Below are positions 63,280-64,000 of a DNA stretch of 64,000 nt, in pieces. Under the pieces are notes generated by a model. The model searched no databases, was not told the origin of the DNA, and worked only from the letters and a program-made list of their open reading frames with translations. Source of the DNA: Bacilli bacterium (lineage in GTDB: Bacteria; Bacillota_I; Bacilli_A; ML615J-28; CAG-698). The position numbers and the translations under genes were made by a program. Positions within the stretch are counted from its first letter, which is position 1. The number at the start of each line of letters is the position of its first letter. Location of the stretch: NCBI GenBank assembly GCA_017962745.1, contig JAGCUR010000006.1, positions 1 to 64,000 of the forward strand, read 5' to 3'.

Positions 63280-64000
63280 TTAGGCGTTATATGTGGATGC
63301 GGAAGTCTTACCACCGTGTCCTGTCCAATTTGTATGATGGAAATCACCTCTAGCTCCATCTACTCTTTCATATGTATGAGCTCCAAAATAATCTCTTTGT
63401 GCTTGAAGTAAGTTAGCAGGAAGATTTGCTGATTTATATCCATCAAAATAAGCTAAAGCTGATGACATAGCTGGCACTGGAATACCATTTAGAGCTGCCA
63501 TAGCTACTACTTTTCTAAATGATGCGCTTGCATCTTCTAATGTCTTCTTGAAGTAATCATCTAACATTAAGTTAGCTAAATCAGGGTTCTTATCATATGC
63601 TTCTTTAATCTTACCTAAGAAACGTGATCTAATGATACATCCACCACGCCAAATTAAAGCAATGTTACCATATTCTAAGTTCCAACCATATTCTTTAGCA
63701 GCTGCTCTCATCAATGAATATCCTTGAGCATAAGATATAATCTTTGCGGCATATAAAGCTTTTCTAATGTCTTCAATGAATTCATCTAAATTGCCTTTAA
63801 ATTCAGGTTTAATATGGCTGAAATGCTTGCTTGCTTCTACTCTTTCTTCTTTAATTGCTGATAAGCATCTAGCATAAACAGCTTCACTAATTAAAGTTAG
63901 AGGAACACCTTGATCTAGGGCAGCAATACTAGTCCATTTACCAGTACCTTTTTGACCAGCTGTATCTAAGATTTTTTCTACTAAGAAACTACCATCTTCA
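63280..64000 (-). CDS. gnd: 6-phosphogluconate dehydrogenase, decarboxylating (5' end outside window)
   Basis: The C-terminal 239 codons of Gnd, which oxidises 6-phosphogluconate to ribulose-5-phosphate and CO2. The substrate-binding segment [18 protein letters not shown], the [13 protein letters not shown] block and the C-terminal [16 protein letters not shown] with [11 protein letters not shown] are nearly invariant in the family. The reading frame is open to the window edge, so the start and the Rossmann domain lie beyond position 64000. It is the most upstream visible gene of the uronate operon. Confidence 0.96.
   Translation of the reverse strand, partial: EDGSFLVEKILDTAGQKGTGKWTSIAALDQGVPLTLISEAVYARCLSAIKEERVEASKHFSHIKPEFKGNLDEFIEDIRKALYAAKIISYAQGYSLMRAAAKEYGWNLEYGNIALIWRGGCIIRSRFLGKIKEAYDKNPDLANLMLDDYFKKTLEDASASFRKVVAMAALNGIPVPAMSSALAYFDGYKSANLPANLLQAQRDYFGAHTYERVDGARGDFHHTNWTGHGGKTSASTYNA

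Noticed and set aside
63267-63359. Longer start of the UxuB-type reductase
   Set aside because: The extra 31 codons overlap the end of gnd and lack a ribosome site; AAGGAG precedes the ATG at 63266.
1-64000. tRNA or rRNA genes, CRISPR arrays, prophage, intact insertion sequences
   Set aside because: No cloverleaf-like segment, rRNA stretch, regularly spaced repeat array, phage structural gene or transposase was seen in the intergenic regions or among the proteins.

Overview
The window comes from an AT-rich (about 30% GC by eye), low-GC Gram-positive bacterium, probably an uncultured gut-type member of the Bacilli/Erysipelotrichia/Tenericutes side of the Firmicutes. The evidence is the gene order (glyQS-type glyS, dnaG, rpoD, trmK, nif3; phoH, ybeY, cdd, era, recO; hisS, aspS behind a T box), a class II galT, LplABC/MsmX-type sugar transport, strong GGAGG ribosome sites and TTGACA/TATAAT promoters. 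All coding regions read with the standard bacterial code. No tRNA, rRNA, CRISPR array or intact insertion sequence was found.

Layout. 1-5.8 kb: a degenerate Fic-fold gene bordered by repeats, then parC and parE (topoisomerase IV). 6-11.2 kb: plsY, a YneF-type membrane protein, a 56-residue ferredoxin, a Zn/Cd-type P-ATPase, nif3 and trmK. 11.3-17.1 kb: a LURP-one/tubby-like protein, a membrane protein, rpoD, dnaG, glyS. 17.2-18.9 kb: a uracil permease behind a leader that looks like a translation-coupled (pyrBI-style) attenuator. 18.9-32.6 kb: a long leftward array, hisS-aspS (T box) through tcdA, dCMP deaminase, a Lon/PDZ protease, lspA, rluD, galK (broken by an in-frame stop near its end), galT, phoH, ybeY, cdd, era, recO. 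32.7-34.1 kb: a rightward two-gene toxin-antitoxin-like module, HTH-nucleotidyltransferase followed by HEPN-ASCH. 34.1-39.2 kb: aldehyde dehydrogenase, cvfB, dinB and small membrane proteins.

39.3-64 kb is a pectin and hexuronate utilisation island, leftward except for one pectinesterase. One operon encodes an oligosaccharide ABC transporter (lipoprotein, two permeases, two MsmX-like ATPases) interleaved with four membrane proteins of unknown role. A second carries a GH28 polygalacturonase, kdgK, kduI, eda and a KduD-type reductase. A third carries gnd (cut by the window end), a UxuB-type reductase, a LarA-family nickel racemase/epimerase, a GH4 alpha-galacturonidase, an AEC permease, a TIM-barrel isomerase, GH105, an IclR regulator, uxaC and a CE12 esterase. 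None of the polysaccharide enzymes has a signal peptide. The cell therefore appears to import pectin oligosaccharides and demethylate, deacetylate and depolymerise them inside. The products would feed KDG to pyruvate and glyceraldehyde-3-phosphate, and possibly mannonate to gluconate to 6-phosphogluconate.

Most noteworthy: the HTH-MNT/HEPN-ASCH module with its palindromic operator; the UxuB-LarA-Gnd neighbourhood suggesting a nickel-epimerase shunt; the uracil-permease leader peptide and attenuator; the T box with overlapping Asp/His codons; the nonsense codon in galK; and the palindromes and cre-like site at the pectin promoters.
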